A stretch of DNA of 64,000 bases from Enterococcus casseliflavus NBRC 100478 (GCF_001544095.1 NZ_BCPT01000003.1:177537-241536); one strand, 5' to 3'; shown: positions 8,023 to 18,158, counted from the first letter of the stretch. Made by a program: numbers and translations. Notes: generated by a model not told the origin, from the sequence alone.

Positions 8023-9312
8023 ATGGTTTATAAAGAAATACCAACTTCAGTAGCAACATTTATGGAAACGATTACGGATCTATGCGGAGAAACGCATGCC
8101 GATTGGGCGAAAAATTTTAACGCAGCTTTCGCCAATACACTATTAACGACGGTCAAGCGTCATGAGGATGGCACGACCTTTTTACTGACGGGGGATATTC
8201 CAGCGATGTGGCTGCGAGATTCCACTGCACAAGTTCGTCCGTATTTGGTGATCGCCAAAGAAGATGAAGACTTAGCAAGCATGATCAGCGGGTTAGTTAA
8301 AAAGCAATTCTACTATATTACGATCGATCCTTACGCAAATGCCTTTAACGAATCAGCCAATGGCGCTGGCCACCAAACAGACGATACTGAAATGAACGAT
8401 TGGATCTGGGAACGCAAATATGAGATCGACTCTCTATGCTATCCGATCCAACTGGCCTATCTGCTATATAAAAACACAGGCAGAACCGATCAGTTCAATG
8501 ATGATTTTGTAACAGGCATCAAAAAAGCCTTGGAGGTGTTTGTGACAGAACAAAACCATGAGGAGTCTCCATATCGCTTTGAACGGGATACCTGGCGAAA
8601 AGAAGATACCTTGACTCATGACGGCAAAGGCGCACCAGTGAAACCCGTCGGCTTGACTTGGTCAGGCTTTCGACCAAGTGATGATGCCTGCAAATACGGC
8701 TATTTGATTCCCTCCAATATGTTTGCGGTGGTGGTCTTAGGCTATATCCAAGAAATCTTTACGACGGTTTTAGAAGACGCAGCGATCGTGGCACAAGCGA
8801 AAAAACTACAAGCAGACATTGAAGCAGGGATTAAAGCATACGGGTTGACCACGAACCAAGCTGGCGAAGAAGTCTACGCCTATGAAGTGGATGGATTCGG
8901 CAATGGCACCCTGATGGATGACAGCAATGTGCCGAATTTGATCGCCGCCCCTTACTTGGGGTATGGCAGCATGGAAGATCCCCTTTATCTTCAAACCCGT
9001 AAAACGTTGTTGAGCAGTGAAAATCCGTATTTCTATGAAGGGAAATACGCCAAAGGCATTGGTAGCTCTCATACGCCAGAAAATTATGTGTGGCCGATCG
9101 CCATGGCAATGGAAGGGATGACCACCACTGACAAAGAAGAAAAGAAACGAATTTTGGATCAGTTAGTTGCGACAGATGCGGGTACAAATTTGATGCATGA
9201 AGGGTTCGATGTCGATGATCCTTCGCAATACACGAGAGAATGGTTCTCGTGGGCGAATATGATGTTTTGTGAATTGGTTATGGATTATTTCGATATCCGA
9301 GTGGAAAAATAA
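8023..9312 (+). CDS. GH125 exo-alpha-1,6-mannosidase
   Basis: 429 residues from ATG 8023, which has GGGAAGG at a good distance; the open frame extends further left only through the operator. GDIPAMWLRDSTAQVRPY (about 57-74) is the hallmark of GH125 (formerly DUF1237), metal-independent inverting alpha-1,6-mannosidases known from pneumococcus and Clostridium. Other family landmarks are DDACKYGYLIPSNMF and YTREWFSWANMMFCE near the C-terminus. There is no signal peptide, so it is cytoplasmic. First gene of the rightward mannosidase operon. Confidence 0.92.
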   Translation: MVYKEIPTSVATFMETITDLCGETHADWAKNFNAAFANTLLTTVKRHEDGTTFLLTGDIPAMWLRDSTAQVRPYLVIAKEDEDLASMISGLVKKQFYYITIDPYANAFNESANGAGHQTDDTEMNDWIWERKYEIDSLCYPIQLAYLLYKNTGRTDQFNDDFVTGIKKALEVFVTEQNHEESPYRFERDTWRKEDTLTHDGKGAPVKPVGLTWSGFRPSDDACKYGYLIPSNMFAVVVLGYIQEIFTTVLEDAAIVAQAKKLQADIEAGIKAYGLTTNQAGEEVYAYEVDGFGNGTLMDDSNVPNLIAAPYLGYGSMEDPLYLQTRKTLLSSENPYFYEGKYAKGIGSSHTPENYVWPIAMAMEGMTTTDKEEKKRILDQLVATDAGTNLMHEGFDVDDPSQYTREWFSWANMMFCELVMDYFDIRVEK

Positions 9313-9385
9313 GCAGCACGACCCATCACCATTCGAGTGACACAAAAAGCAGTCCAACGACGCAAACAGCGAGGAGTAAAAATCA

Positions 9386-12064
9386 ATGAAGAAACAAGTT
9401 TATATCATCTCACACAGCCACTGGGATCGGGAATGGTACATGCCTTACGAACAGCATCACATGCGGCTAGTGGAATTGATGGATGATCTTTTAGAATTAA
9501 TTGAAAATGACCCTGAGTTCCACAGCTTCCATCTAGATGGACAGACGATCATCTTGGATGACTATTTAGAAGTGCGGCCTGAAAAACGCGAGGCGGTCAA
9601 AGCGGCCATCAAACAAGGGAAATTACAGATCGGTCCGTTTTATATTTTGCAAGATGACTTTTTGATCAGTGCCGAATCAAACACCCGTAATATGCTGATT
9701 GGAATGGCAGAAAGCAAAAAGTGGGGCACCCCCGTTATGTTGGGGTATTTCCCAGATACCTTCGGCAATATGGGACAAACTCCGCAAATGATGCTACAAG
9801 CCAATCTTGAAAGTGCTGCATTTGGGCGTGGCGTCAAACCGATCGGCTTTGACAACGAAGTTTTACCCGATGATCAATTTACTTCCCAATATTCTGAAAT
9901 ACATTGGGAAGGTCCAGATGGCAGTCAAATCTTTGGTCTACTTTTTGCCAACTGGTACTCCAATGGCAATGAGATTCCAGTGGATAAAGCAGAAGCCAAA
10001 GCTTTTTGGACACAAAAACTGCAAGATGTAGAAAAATTTGGAGCCACCAATCATTACTTAATGATGAATGGGGTCGATCATCAACCCGTCCAAAAAAATA
10101 TTTCGGCAGCGATTCGTACAGCCAACGAGCTTTTCCCAGAGTATGAATTCAAACACGCCAGCTTTACCGAATACCTTGAAGCGGTGCAAGCAGATCTGCC
10201 AGATGACCTAGGAACTGTCACAGGTGAATTGACCAGTCAAGAAACCGATGGTTGGTATACTCTAGCCAATACCGCCTCTTCCCGAGTTTATCTAAAACAA
10301 TGGAATACAAAGGTTTCCCGCCAATTAGAAAATGTTGCGGAGCCATTAGCAACTATGGCTTATGAAGCAAGCGGCAGCTATCCTCATGATATGTTGGATC
10401 ATGCGTGGAAAACCCTGATGCAAAATCATCCTCACGACAGTATCTGCGGCTGTTCAGTGGACGAAGTACACCGAGAAATGATGCCGCGCTTTGAAAAAGC
10501 CAATGAAATCGGCAAGTTCGTGGCAGATGAAGCGTTACGCAATTTAGTAGCCGCCATCGACACGAGCCAGTTTCCTGAGGAGAGTCGCCCTTTCGTGGTC
10601 TTCAACACCACTGGCAGCACCCGTTCTGGTTTAGTGGAAGTCGTGATCGAACTTGAGCGTAAAACATTCCGTGAAGGATTGCCAAGCAAGCTTTACCACG
10701 AATTGTTGGCGAAGCCAAAAGGTTCTTATTCGGTGATCGATGAACAGGGGAACCCTGTTGCTGCGATCATTAGTGAAGAAGAGGTCCTTTTTGACTATGA
10801 ATTGCCTAAAGATGCTTTTCGGATTCCTTTCATGAAACGCTTTGTCAAGGTCCAAGTTGAAGCAAACCAGTTGCCAGAATTTTCATGGCAGACCTTTGCC
10901 CTAGTAGAAAAAGCCGCTACGCCAGTAGAGAGCGCCCCGATCGTTTCAGAAGGAGGGCGCAAACTTGCCAACGCACATTTGGAAGCCGTCATTACTGAAA
11001 ACGGCAGCTTGACGATTACAGACAAAGTAACCCAAAAAACGTATCGCAATTTACTGGTTTTCGAGGATGTGGGGGATATCGCCAATGAGTACATCTTCAA
11101 ACAACCAGAAGGGGATCAAGCAATCTTATCGACACAATTTCCGCATCACGTGACGATCGAACAAAACGATCCACTGGTGGGGATCGTGCGACTGACGCAA
11201 GAATTGCAGATTCCCGTTTCAGCAGATGACCGTTTGTTAGAAGAACAAAAAGCTGTCGTCGATTTCCGTTTCCGTAAGGCACAGCGGAGTCAAGAATTGG
11301 TTGCATTCAAGATCGAGACGGAGATTCGCTTAGAACGAACCAGCAACCGCTTGGCATTTAAAACCACAGTCAACAACCAAAGCAAAGATCACCGACTGCG
11401 AGTGTTATTCCCAACAGGGATCATCACGGATTTCCATGAAGCTGACAGCATTTATGAAGTCGTAAAACGGCCGAATCAGGTTTCCAGTCATTGGGAAAAC
11501 CCAACAAATCCGCAGCATCAGCACGCCTTTGTCAACTTGCATGATGAAACTAGCGGCATGACGGTTTCTAATTTTGGTTTGAACGAATATGAAATCGTGA
11601 AGGATCAGATCTGCTTGACCTTGTTGCGCTGTACGGGAGAGCTAGGCGATTGGGGCTACTTCCCAACACCAGAAGCGCAATGCTTAGGCAGCCACACCTT
11701 TGAATACGGCGTAGCCTGTCATGGAGCTCCTGAAGAACGTTATGAAACGTATCGCCAAGCACAAGCTGCCCAAGTTCCTTGGACGGCAAGCCAGACCGAC
11801 AAGCATCAAGGCAAGCTAGCCAGCAGCAACCAATACATGGAAGCTCATGGATCGACGGTAGCTATCACCGCCTTAAAACGCAATCGCCAAGACCAGCAGA
11901 TCGTTTTGCGGGGCTATAATTTGGCGGATCAAGCCACTGCCTTTCACGTGCAAAAAGAGCAGGCGACGCTCTGTCTGTTGAACCTTTTAGAGGAAGAACA
12001 AGCATCGACCGTCAATCAGCAATTACACCCATATGAAATTCGTACCATTGGAGTAAAGGAGTGA
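9386..12064 (+). CDS. GH38 alpha-mannosidase
   Basis: 892 residues, typical for bacterial GH38. The zinc/catalytic centre is visible: HSHWDREW (residues 10-17, ligands H12 and D14), FPDTFGNMG (122-130) with nucleophile and ligand D124, and HPHDSICGCS near 350. The C-terminal half is the beta-sandwich region of the family. The enzyme should remove alpha-1,3-linked (or mixed) mannose with retention; streptococcal relatives act on N-glycan fragments. No signal peptide. AGGAG precedes ATG 9386; the 73-base gap after the GH125 gene holds no terminator. Confidence 0.92.
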   Translation: MKKQVYIISHSHWDREWYMPYEQHHMRLVELMDDLLELIENDPEFHSFHLDGQTIILDDYLEVRPEKREAVKAAIKQGKLQIGPFYILQDDFLISAESNTRNMLIGMAESKKWGTPVMLGYFPDTFGNMGQTPQMMLQANLESAAFGRGVKPIGFDNEVLPDDQFTSQYSEIHWEGPDGSQIFGLLFANWYSNGNEIPVDKAEAKAFWTQKLQDVEKFGATNHYLMMNGVDHQPVQKNISAAIRTANELFPEYEFKHASFTEYLEAVQADLPDDLGTVTGELTSQETDGWYTLANTASSRVYLKQWNTKVSRQLENVAEPLATMAYEASGSYPHDMLDHAWKTLMQNHPHDSICGCSVDEVHREMMPRFEKANEIGKFVADEALRNLVAAIDTSQFPEESRPFVVFNTTGSTRSGLVEVVIELERKTFREGLPSKLYHELLAKPKGSYSVIDEQGNPVAAIISEEEVLFDYELPKDAFRIPFMKRFVKVQVEANQLPEFSWQTFALVEKAATPVESAPIVSEGGRKLANAHLEAVITENGSLTITDKVTQKTYRNLLVFEDVGDIANEYIFKQPEGDQAILSTQFPHHVTIEQNDPLVGIVRLTQELQIPVSADDRLLEEQKAVVDFRFRKAQRSQELVAFKIETEIRLERTSNRLAFKTTVNNQSKDHRLRVLFPTGIITDFHEADSIYEVVKRPNQVSSHWENPTNPQHQHAFVNLHDETSGMTVSNFGLNEYEIVKDQICLTLLRCTGELGDWGYFPTPEAQCLGSHTFEYGVACHGAPEERYETYRQAQAAQVPWTASQTDKHQGKLASSNQYMEAHGSTVAITALKRNRQDQQIVLRGYNLADQATAFHVQKEQATLCLLNLLEEEQASTVNQQLHPYEIRTIGVKE

Positions 12065-12067
12065 GTA

Positions 12068-12943
12068 ATGATGGTTTATGGAGGAATTGAAGCCGGCGGC
12101 ACAAAAATGATCTGTGCCGTTGCCGATGACCAGTTGACGATCATCGCCCAAGAGTCGATCCCAACGACAACACCAGAGGAAACGTTAGCGGCGATCTTTG
12201 CCTTTTTCGATCCCTACGATCTCGTGTCATTAGGGGTCGGTTCCTTTGGTCCGATCGGGATCGATCCAACCCAAGCGACCTATGGCCACATACTAGCGAC
12301 GCCGAAACAGGGCTGGCAGCAGTTCGATTTTCTCGGTGCATTGAAGAAGCGCTACCCAGAGACAGCATTTGCTTGGACAACAGATGTCAATGCTGCCGCT
12401 TATGGGGAATTACGTCAAGGAGCTGCGCAAGGCAAAGACAGCTGTGTCTATTTGACAGTAGGAACCGGCATTGGCGCAGGAGTCGTTCGTGAAGGAAAGA
12501 TTTTCGAGGGGATCGGTCATCCAGAAATCGGTCATACCTATGTCAAACGCCACAGTGAAGATACGTATGCTGGTACATGCCCGTATCACGGCGACTGTCT
12601 GGAAGGATTAGCCGCAGGGCCTTCTTTAGAAGGACGTACGGGGATCAAAGGACAAGACTTGCCGCAAGCGCACGAGATTTGGGGGTTGCAGGCCTTTTAT
12701 CTAGGGCAAGCGCTGGTCAATATCACGTTGACCTTAGCACCTGAGAAAATCATTTTAGGCGGCGGGGTCATGAATCAGCCGCATCTACTCGCTCAAATCC
12801 AACAAGCCTTCCAAAAACAAATGGCAGGCTATATGGAGACACCACCAGTGGAAGACTACATCGTCACTTGGGGATTGCCGAACAAAAGCGGGATTATCGG
12901 CTGTCTCTTGTTAGGCAAAGAGCAGGTGACTGCCCATGACTAA
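12068..12943 (+). CDS. ROK-family hexokinase (fructokinase/mannokinase-like)
   Basis: 291 residues. Landmarks of ROK sugar kinases of the fructokinase type are GGIEAGGTK (N-terminal ATP loop), GTGIGAGV, GHPEIGH and the zinc-binding segment GTCPYHGDCLEG. It should phosphorylate free mannose or a related hexose released by the mannosidases, using ATP. It starts 4 bases after the GH38 stop, with AAAGGAG at 12055-12061, and overlaps the GH1 gene by 8 bases, so it is tightly operonic. A ROK kinase is, to my knowledge, also part of the pneumococcal N-glycan mannosidase cluster. ATG 12071 is an alternative start. Exact sugar not proven. Confidence 0.88.
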   Translation: MMVYGGIEAGGTKMICAVADDQLTIIAQESIPTTTPEETLAAIFAFFDPYDLVSLGVGSFGPIGIDPTQATYGHILATPKQGWQQFDFLGALKKRYPETAFAWTTDVNAAAYGELRQGAAQGKDSCVYLTVGTGIGAGVVREGKIFEGIGHPEIGHTYVKRHSEDTYAGTCPYHGDCLEGLAAGPSLEGRTGIKGQDLPQAHEIWGLQAFYLGQALVNITLTLAPEKIILGGGVMNQPHLLAQIQQAFQKQMAGYMETPPVEDYIVTWGLPNKSGIIGCLLLGKEQVTAHD

Positions 12944-14327
12944 CCTGCATTTTCCTAAAGATTTTTGGTGGGGAGCCGCTGCCAGCGGTCCGCAAACTGA
13001 AGGACGAACGGCCGATGATGGCAAAGGCGATTCGATTTGGGACTATTGGTACGCAACGGAGCCAGAACGTTTTTATCAAAAACGGGGACCAAAAGATACC
13101 GTCCAGCTGCTGCAGCGTTACCCAGAAGATGTGGCGTTGATGAAAGAGATCGGCTTTAATTCTTTTCGAACCTCGATCCAGTGGAGTCGCTTGCTGCCAG
13201 AAGGAAGAGGGGCGGTCAATCAACAAGAGGTGGCGTTTTATCGCGAGTACTTCGCCACTTTGATCGAAAATGGCATCGAACCCTTCATCAATTTGTATCA
13301 TTTTGATATGCCGATGGCACTGCAAAAAGAAGGCGGCTGGCTCAATCGCGAGACTGTCACAGCATTTGCAGATTATGCCGCTTTGTGTTTTGAGTTGTTC
13401 GGTGATCAAGTCCGTCATTGGTTCACGCAAAATGAACCGATCGTGCCAGTGGAGATGGGGTATTTGTATCAACAGCATTACCCAGCAGAAATCAACTTGG
13501 CACATGCGGTGCAAGTCGGCTACCATGAAGCACTCGCCAGCGCCTTAGCGATCCAACGCTTCCGTCAATCTCAGCAATCAGGCGAAATCGGCATCATCTT
13601 GAATTTGACACCGACTTATCCGAAAGATCCGAACGATGAAAAAGATGTCCAAGCTGCGCAACTGGCAGATGCTTTTTTTAACCGATCCTTCTTAGATCCA
13701 GCGGTCAAAGGCACCTTTCCTGTAGAATTGATCGCTGTCTTAAACGAGTTGGCGATCATGCCAGAAACCAGAGCAGAAGATTTGCAGATCATTAAAGAAA
13801 ACACGGTCGATCTCTTGGGGGTCAACTATTATCAGCCACGGCGGGTGCAGCAAAAGCGTTCTGCCAAAACAGCGGACACACCAATGCCAGAAGATTACTT
13901 CGATGTGTATGATTGGCCAGAAAAGAAAATCAATCCCCATCGAGGCTGGGAGATCTATGAACGAGGCATCTATGATACCTTGATCAACCTACGTGACAAT
14001 TACGGCAATATCCCCTGTTATATTTCAGAAAACGGCATGGGGGTCGAAGATGAAACACGCTTTATCGATGCCAGCGGTCAGATCCAAGATGAGTACCGCA
14101 TCACCTTTATCAAAGATCATTTGCGGTATGTTCACCAAGCCATCCAAGAAGGCAGCCAATGCCGCGGGTATCACATGTGGACCTGCATGGACAATTGGTC
14201 TTGGCTGAATGAATTCAAAAATCGTTACGGGTTTATTGCTGTCGATTTGGCTACCCAAAAACGGACCATCAAAAAGTCTGGTGAGTGGTTCCACGAAGTG
14301 ATTCTACAAAACGGCTTTGTCGACTGA
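12936..14327 (+). CDS. GH1 beta-glycosidase (possible beta-mannosidase)
   Basis: 463 residues, the standard single GH1 barrel. Acid/base E167 in FTQNEP and nucleophile E365 in ISENGMG are present. At the -1 subsite the segment DNWSW (419-423) has Ser where hexose-6-phosphate enzymes have it and where unphosphorylated-sugar enzymes usually have Glu. The Lys that normally completes the phosphate site appears as N429, with K428 next to it. Substrate class is therefore unclear. There is no PTS gene nearby, only an ABC importer, so cleavage of the beta-mannosyl core disaccharide after the alpha-mannosidases is an attractive inference. No signal peptide; a terminator follows. Confidence 0.88.
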   Translation: MTNLHFPKDFWWGAAASGPQTEGRTADDGKGDSIWDYWYATEPERFYQKRGPKDTVQLLQRYPEDVALMKEIGFNSFRTSIQWSRLLPEGRGAVNQQEVAFYREYFATLIENGIEPFINLYHFDMPMALQKEGGWLNRETVTAFADYAALCFELFGDQVRHWFTQNEPIVPVEMGYLYQQHYPAEINLAHAVQVGYHEALASALAIQRFRQSQQSGEIGIILNLTPTYPKDPNDEKDVQAAQLADAFFNRSFLDPAVKGTFPVELIAVLNELAIMPETRAEDLQIIKENTVDLLGVNYYQPRRVQQKRSAKTADTPMPEDYFDVYDWPEKKINPHRGWEIYERGIYDTLINLRDNYGNIPCYISENGMGVEDETRFIDASGQIQDEYRITFIKDHLRYVHQAIQEGSQCRGYHMWTCMDNWSWLNEFKNRYGFIAVDLATQKRTIKKSGEWFHEVILQNGFVD

Positions 14328-14354
14328 TCATTCATAAAAAACAAATCAATGAAG

Positions 14355-14386
14355 CGTCCTATCTTGCAAAAGGTAGGACGTTTTTC
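14355..14386 (+). terminator. Terminator after the GH1 gene
   Basis: CGTCCTATC / GGTAGGACG hairpin (one G-U pair) followed by TTTTTC. It separates the enzyme operon from the transporter operon. Confidence 0.75.
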
Positions 14387-14473
14387 AGGTTTTTAGAGAA
14401 TAAAAACAAAATATAAACAAAGACCTTTAATTTGTTTCATTTTATCTTTAGTTTGTTCCTTATTTTTTAGGGA

Positions 14474-14487
14474 TGAAAGCGTTATTC
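14474..14487 (+). promoter_or_regulatory. Possible catabolite-response element before the ABC operon
   Basis: TGAAAGCGTTATTC matches 12 of 14 positions of the CcpA cre consensus and lies 27 bases before the first permease start, so bound CcpA could repress the importer in glucose. No confident -35/-10 pair was found in this AT-rich stretch (14390-14495). Confidence 0.45.
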
Positions 14488-14513
14488 TAGTAGCATGAAG
14501 GAGATGATGAGAT

Positions 14514-15449
14514 GTGAAGAAAAAGGGGTTTTGGAGGAATGTCTGGCAATACAAAGCATTGATATTGATGGCTTTGCCAGGTGTTGTCTGGTTTATCTTT
14601 TTTTTCTATATACCTGTATTCGCAAATGTGGTGGCGTTCAAAGATTTCCACATTTCACCAGACGGCTTTTTTGCCAGTTTGAAACAAAGCCCATGGGTCG
14701 GCTTTGATAACTTTAAATTTTTATTTGCATCCAATGATGCTTGGCTGATCACTAGAAATACCCTACTCTACAATATCGTATTTTTAGCATTCAACCTATT
14801 CTTTGCGATTGCCTTTGCCATTATTATGAGTGAGCTGCGCAATAAGCGCTTGGTAAAAGTGTATCACACGATGTCCCTGTTGCCGTACTTCCTTTCTTGG
14901 GTGGTTATTTCGTACTTTGTCTATGCCTTTTTGAGTCCAGACAAAGGGATCATCAACCAATGGATCACCGGTATGGGCGGTGAAGGAATCAACTGGTATG
15001 CTGATCCGAAATGGTGGCCGTTTATTTTCGTCTTTATGAATGTCTGGAAGAGCTTAGGCTACAACAGCATCATCTATTATGCGTCAGTGGTCGGGATCGA
15101 TCAGACGTATTACGAAGCCGCGATGGTCGATGGCGCCAGCAAATGGCAGCAGATCAAAAATGTGACGTTGCCACAGCTGATTCCAATGATTTCTGTTTTG
15201 TTGATTTTGAACATCGGTGGGATCTTCCGTGCCGACTTCGGACTTTTCTATCAAGTCCCACGAAACTCTGGGGCGTTGTACCAAGTCACCTCCGTTTTAG
15301 ATACGTACATTTATAATGGACTGACTGCCACAGGCGACTTCGGGATGACCGCAGCTGCTGGCCTTTATCAATCAGTGGTTGGGGCATTATTATTACTAAC
15401 AGCGAATTTGGTTGTTCGTAAACTAGAACCAGATTCAGCATTATTCTAA
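14514..15449 (+). CDS. ABC importer permease, LplB/NgtP1-like
   Basis: 311 residues with about six membrane segments and the EAA loop EAAMVDGASKWQQIKN around residue 200-216, as in carbohydrate ABC permeases of the LplB type. GTG 14514 has AAGGAG 10 bases upstream. It forms one half of the membrane channel with the next permease. No ATPase gene is present in the locus; such systems usually borrow a shared MsmK-type ATPase encoded elsewhere. The position beside the mannosidases points to oligomannose uptake. Confidence 0.9.
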   Translation: MKKKGFWRNVWQYKALILMALPGVVWFIFFFYIPVFANVVAFKDFHISPDGFFASLKQSPWVGFDNFKFLFASNDAWLITRNTLLYNIVFLAFNLFFAIAFAIIMSELRNKRLVKVYHTMSLLPYFLSWVVISYFVYAFLSPDKGIINQWITGMGGEGINWYADPKWWPFIFVFMNVWKSLGYNSIIYYASVVGIDQTYYEAAMVDGASKWQQIKNVTLPQLIPMISVLLILNIGGIFRADFGLFYQVPRNSGALYQVTSVLDTYIYNGLTATGDFGMTAAAGLYQSVVGALLLLTANLVVRKLEPDSALF

Positions 15450-15462
15450 GGAGGATGGATAA

Positions 15463-16383
15463 ATGAAGAAAAAAGTAACGAAAGTCGAGATCCGCTCCTT
15501 TAACCCAACGGTCAACCTGATTTTTAATATCGTGATCGGTCTGTTCGCGATTTCCTGTGTCTTGCCGTTTCTCTTTGTGATCGCGATCTCATTGACCAGT
15601 GAAACCTCTTTGGCAGAAAACGGCTATCGCTTTTGGCCACAAGAATTTTCGTTCGCAGCGTATACCTACCTGTTTAGCGGACAAATGAGCAGCAAAATTT
15701 TCCAAGCATTTGGCGTATCTATTTTTATCACTGTTTTTGGTACCTTCGTCAATGCAACGATGACTTCGCTATATGCCTATGTCATCTCTCGCTCAAATTT
15801 TCCATTCCGTCGTTTCTTTACGATCTTCGCTTTGATCACCATGTTGTTTGCGCCAGGGATGGTTGCCAATTACTTAGTGATGGTCAACTTGATCCAATTG
15901 AAAGACACGATTTGGGCGTTGATTTTACCCCTTGCCTTAGGGCCTTTTAATATCCTTGTTATGCGGACCTTCTTTAAAAAGACGGTACCAGATAGTATTA
16001 TAGAATCTGCGCGCATCGACGGTGCCAGCGAAATGAAGATTTTTCTGTCCATCGTGTTGCCGTTAGCCGTTCCAGGGATCGCAACGATCAGTCTATTTGC
16101 CGCTCTTGGCTATTGGAATGACTGGTTCAATGCATTGTTGTATATTCAAAAAGACTCTTTAGTGCCGTTACAAGCACTTTTGATGCGGATTCAAAGCAAC
16201 TTGGACTATCTAGCCAAAAGCTCTGGTATGGCTGCCCAGATCCAAGGTGGTTTGGCCGCTTTGCCAAGCGAAACTGCTCGCATGGCAATCGTTGTTGTTG
16301 CAACCTTACCGATTGCGATCACCTATCCATTCTTCCAACGGTATTTTGTCGGTGGTCTGACAATTGGTGGCGTCAAAGAATAA
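15463..16383 (+). CDS. ABC importer permease, LplC/NgtP2-like
   Basis: 306 residues, six predicted membrane segments, EAA loop ESARIDGASEMKIF around residue 181-195 and the C-terminal FVGGLTIGGVKE that is common in YtcP/LplC permeases. It starts 13 bases after the previous stop, with AAGGAGG. Second channel subunit of the putative oligomannoside importer. Confidence 0.9.
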   Translation: MKKKVTKVEIRSFNPTVNLIFNIVIGLFAISCVLPFLFVIAISLTSETSLAENGYRFWPQEFSFAAYTYLFSGQMSSKIFQAFGVSIFITVFGTFVNATMTSLYAYVISRSNFPFRRFFTIFALITMLFAPGMVANYLVMVNLIQLKDTIWALILPLALGPFNILVMRTFFKKTVPDSIIESARIDGASEMKIFLSIVLPLAVPGIATISLFAALGYWNDWFNALLYIQKDSLVPLQALLMRIQSNLDYLAKSSGMAAQIQGGLAALPSETARMAIVVVATLPIAITYPFFQRYFVGGLTIGGVKE

Positions 16384-16410
16384 TCAAATAAGTATAGGGA
16401 GGAAACAAAA

Positions 16411-17880
16411 ATGAATTTGTGGAAAAAAACAGCTTTTGCTGGGATGGCCGCAGCGGCAACTTTGGGAATGGCTGCCTGTGGGTCGAACGGCGCAACATCC
16501 GATTCAGAAAACAATGCAGATGGCGTAACGACTTTATTGATGTATCAAGTCGGGGACAAGCCAGAAAACTTTGATCAATTAATGGAGATCGCCAATAAAC
16601 GCATTGAAGAAAAAACCAACGCTCGCATCGATCTGCAGTATATCGGCTGGGGTGATTGGGATCAAAAAATGAGTACCATCATTTCATCGGGTGAAAACTA
16701 CGATATTTCCTTTGCCTCAAACTATGTTGCGAATGCGCAAAAAGGCGCGTATGCAGATTTGACGGAGTTAGCACCAAAATATGCCAAAGAAGCGTATGAT
16801 CAATTAGACGAATCTTATATCAAAGGCAATACGATCGACGGAAAATTATATGCCTTTCCAGTCAACGGCAATATTTATGCCCAACAAGTCTTGACCTTCA
16901 ATAAAGAGTATTTAGATAAATATGATTTGGATATTAGCGGGATCGAATCTTATGCAGATGCCGAAGACGTGTTGAAGAAGTTTAAAGAAGAAGAACCAAA
17001 CATCGCACCGTTTGCGATCGGACAAACCTTTAATGTTTCTGGAAACTATGATTATGTGATCGGGAAAGATTACCCATTTGCTGTTAAATTGGACGGCGAT
17101 ACAACGAAGATCATCAATCAATACGAAGATGATGAACAAATGGAAAACTTGAAATTGATGCACAAATGGTACAACGAAGGCTTGATCCCAACTGATGCAG
17201 CCACTAATACGACTGGTTACCCATTAGAAGGCAACACATGGTTCATGCGTGAAGAAACCCAAGGACCAATGGATTACGGCGATACGATCTTAAGCAATGC
17301 CGCAGGTCATGAATTGGTTTCACGTCCAATCACGAAACAATTAAAATCAACAGGCCAAGCGCAAATGGCAAACTTTGTCGTAGCGAATGTTTCGAAAAAC
17401 AAAGAAAAAGCAGTGGAAGTGTTGGGCTTGTTGAACAGCGATCCTGAATTGTTGAATGGATTGGTTTGGGGTGTCGAAGGCGAAGCATGGAAAAAAATCG
17501 AGGGCGAAGATAACAAAATCCGTCTCCTTGATGGCTACTTGCCAAATACCCGCATGGCTGCTTGGAACACTGGGAACAACATGATCCTTTATACACAAGA
17601 ATCCATCACAGACGATATGATCAAAGAGCGTGATGAAAATATTGCTAACGCTGAAGCATCACCAATCTTAGGGTTCAACTTCAAGACTGATAATGTGAAA
17701 ACAGAAATCACGAATATCGCCAATGTCATGAACCGTTACAAAGCAAGTTTAGCAACGGGAACGATCGATCCAGAAGAAAATGTTCCGAAACTAAACGAAG
17801 AATTAAAAACCGCTGGCTGGGAGAAGGTCCGCGATGAAATGCAAAAACAATTTGATGAGTATCGTGCAAGCCAAGAATAA
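16411..17880 (+). CDS. Solute-binding lipoprotein, NgtS/LplA-like
   Basis: 489 residues. A signal peptide (MNLWKKTAFAGMAAAATLGM) ends in the lipobox MAAC, with the lipidated Cys at residue 23, so the protein is anchored outside the membrane. The fold is a cluster-D sugar-binding protein with the extra C-terminal domain (DUF3502 type) found in LplA and in the pneumococcal N-glycan receptor NgtS. Beside GH92/GH125/GH38 genes, the likely ligand is a Man(n)GlcNAc fragment; this is inference. GGGAGG precedes ATG 16411. A hairpin at 17917-17975 separates it from the yesL-like gene. Confidence 0.9.
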   Translation: MNLWKKTAFAGMAAAATLGMAACGSNGATSDSENNADGVTTLLMYQVGDKPENFDQLMEIANKRIEEKTNARIDLQYIGWGDWDQKMSTIISSGENYDISFASNYVANAQKGAYADLTELAPKYAKEAYDQLDESYIKGNTIDGKLYAFPVNGNIYAQQVLTFNKEYLDKYDLDISGIESYADAEDVLKKFKEEEPNIAPFAIGQTFNVSGNYDYVIGKDYPFAVKLDGDTTKIINQYEDDEQMENLKLMHKWYNEGLIPTDAATNTTGYPLEGNTWFMREETQGPMDYGDTILSNAAGHELVSRPITKQLKSTGQAQMANFVVANVSKNKEKAVEVLGLLNSDPELLNGLVWGVEGEAWKKIEGEDNKIRLLDGYLPNTRMAAWNTGNNMILYTQESITDDMIKERDENIANAEASPILGFNFKTDNVKTEITNIANVMNRYKASLATGTIDPEENVPKLNEELKTAGWEKVRDEMQKQFDEYRASQE

Positions 17881-17916
17881 GCAACAGGCGCCGCTCACCA
17901 ATCAATAAATCAATTA

Positions 17917-17975
17917 AGCCGGAGGCTAAACGCATCAGGACCAATGGTTCCCACGTCTAGCTTCTGGCTGCTTTT
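17917..17975 (+). terminator. Hairpin after the binding-protein gene
   Basis: AGCCGGAGGCT (17917-17927) pairs with AGCTTCTGGCT (17959-17969) over 11 bp with two G-U pairs, then GCTTTTTC. Probably a full or partial terminator. The remaining 17976-18158 is an AT-rich leader in which I see no clear promoter. Confidence 0.6.
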
Positions 17976-18158
17976 TCTTTAAAGTAAGTAGCGAAATCTT
18001 TGATGAAAAAATAACGTTACTTTTGTTTTTTAACCTTCAAGCAGCAAGCATAGTGCCTCTAAAACGTACATAGCATTAAAAGATTCTCAGGTAGCTTGAG
18101 TAGGAAGCTAAAATCATGCTACATTTTCGATAGGGAACAAATAAGGGAGGAATTTTAA

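Noticed and set aside
12894..13526. 210-codon minus-strand frame inside the GH1 gene
   Set aside because: Lies opposite a complete GH1 gene with intact catalytic motifs; a codon-bias shadow.
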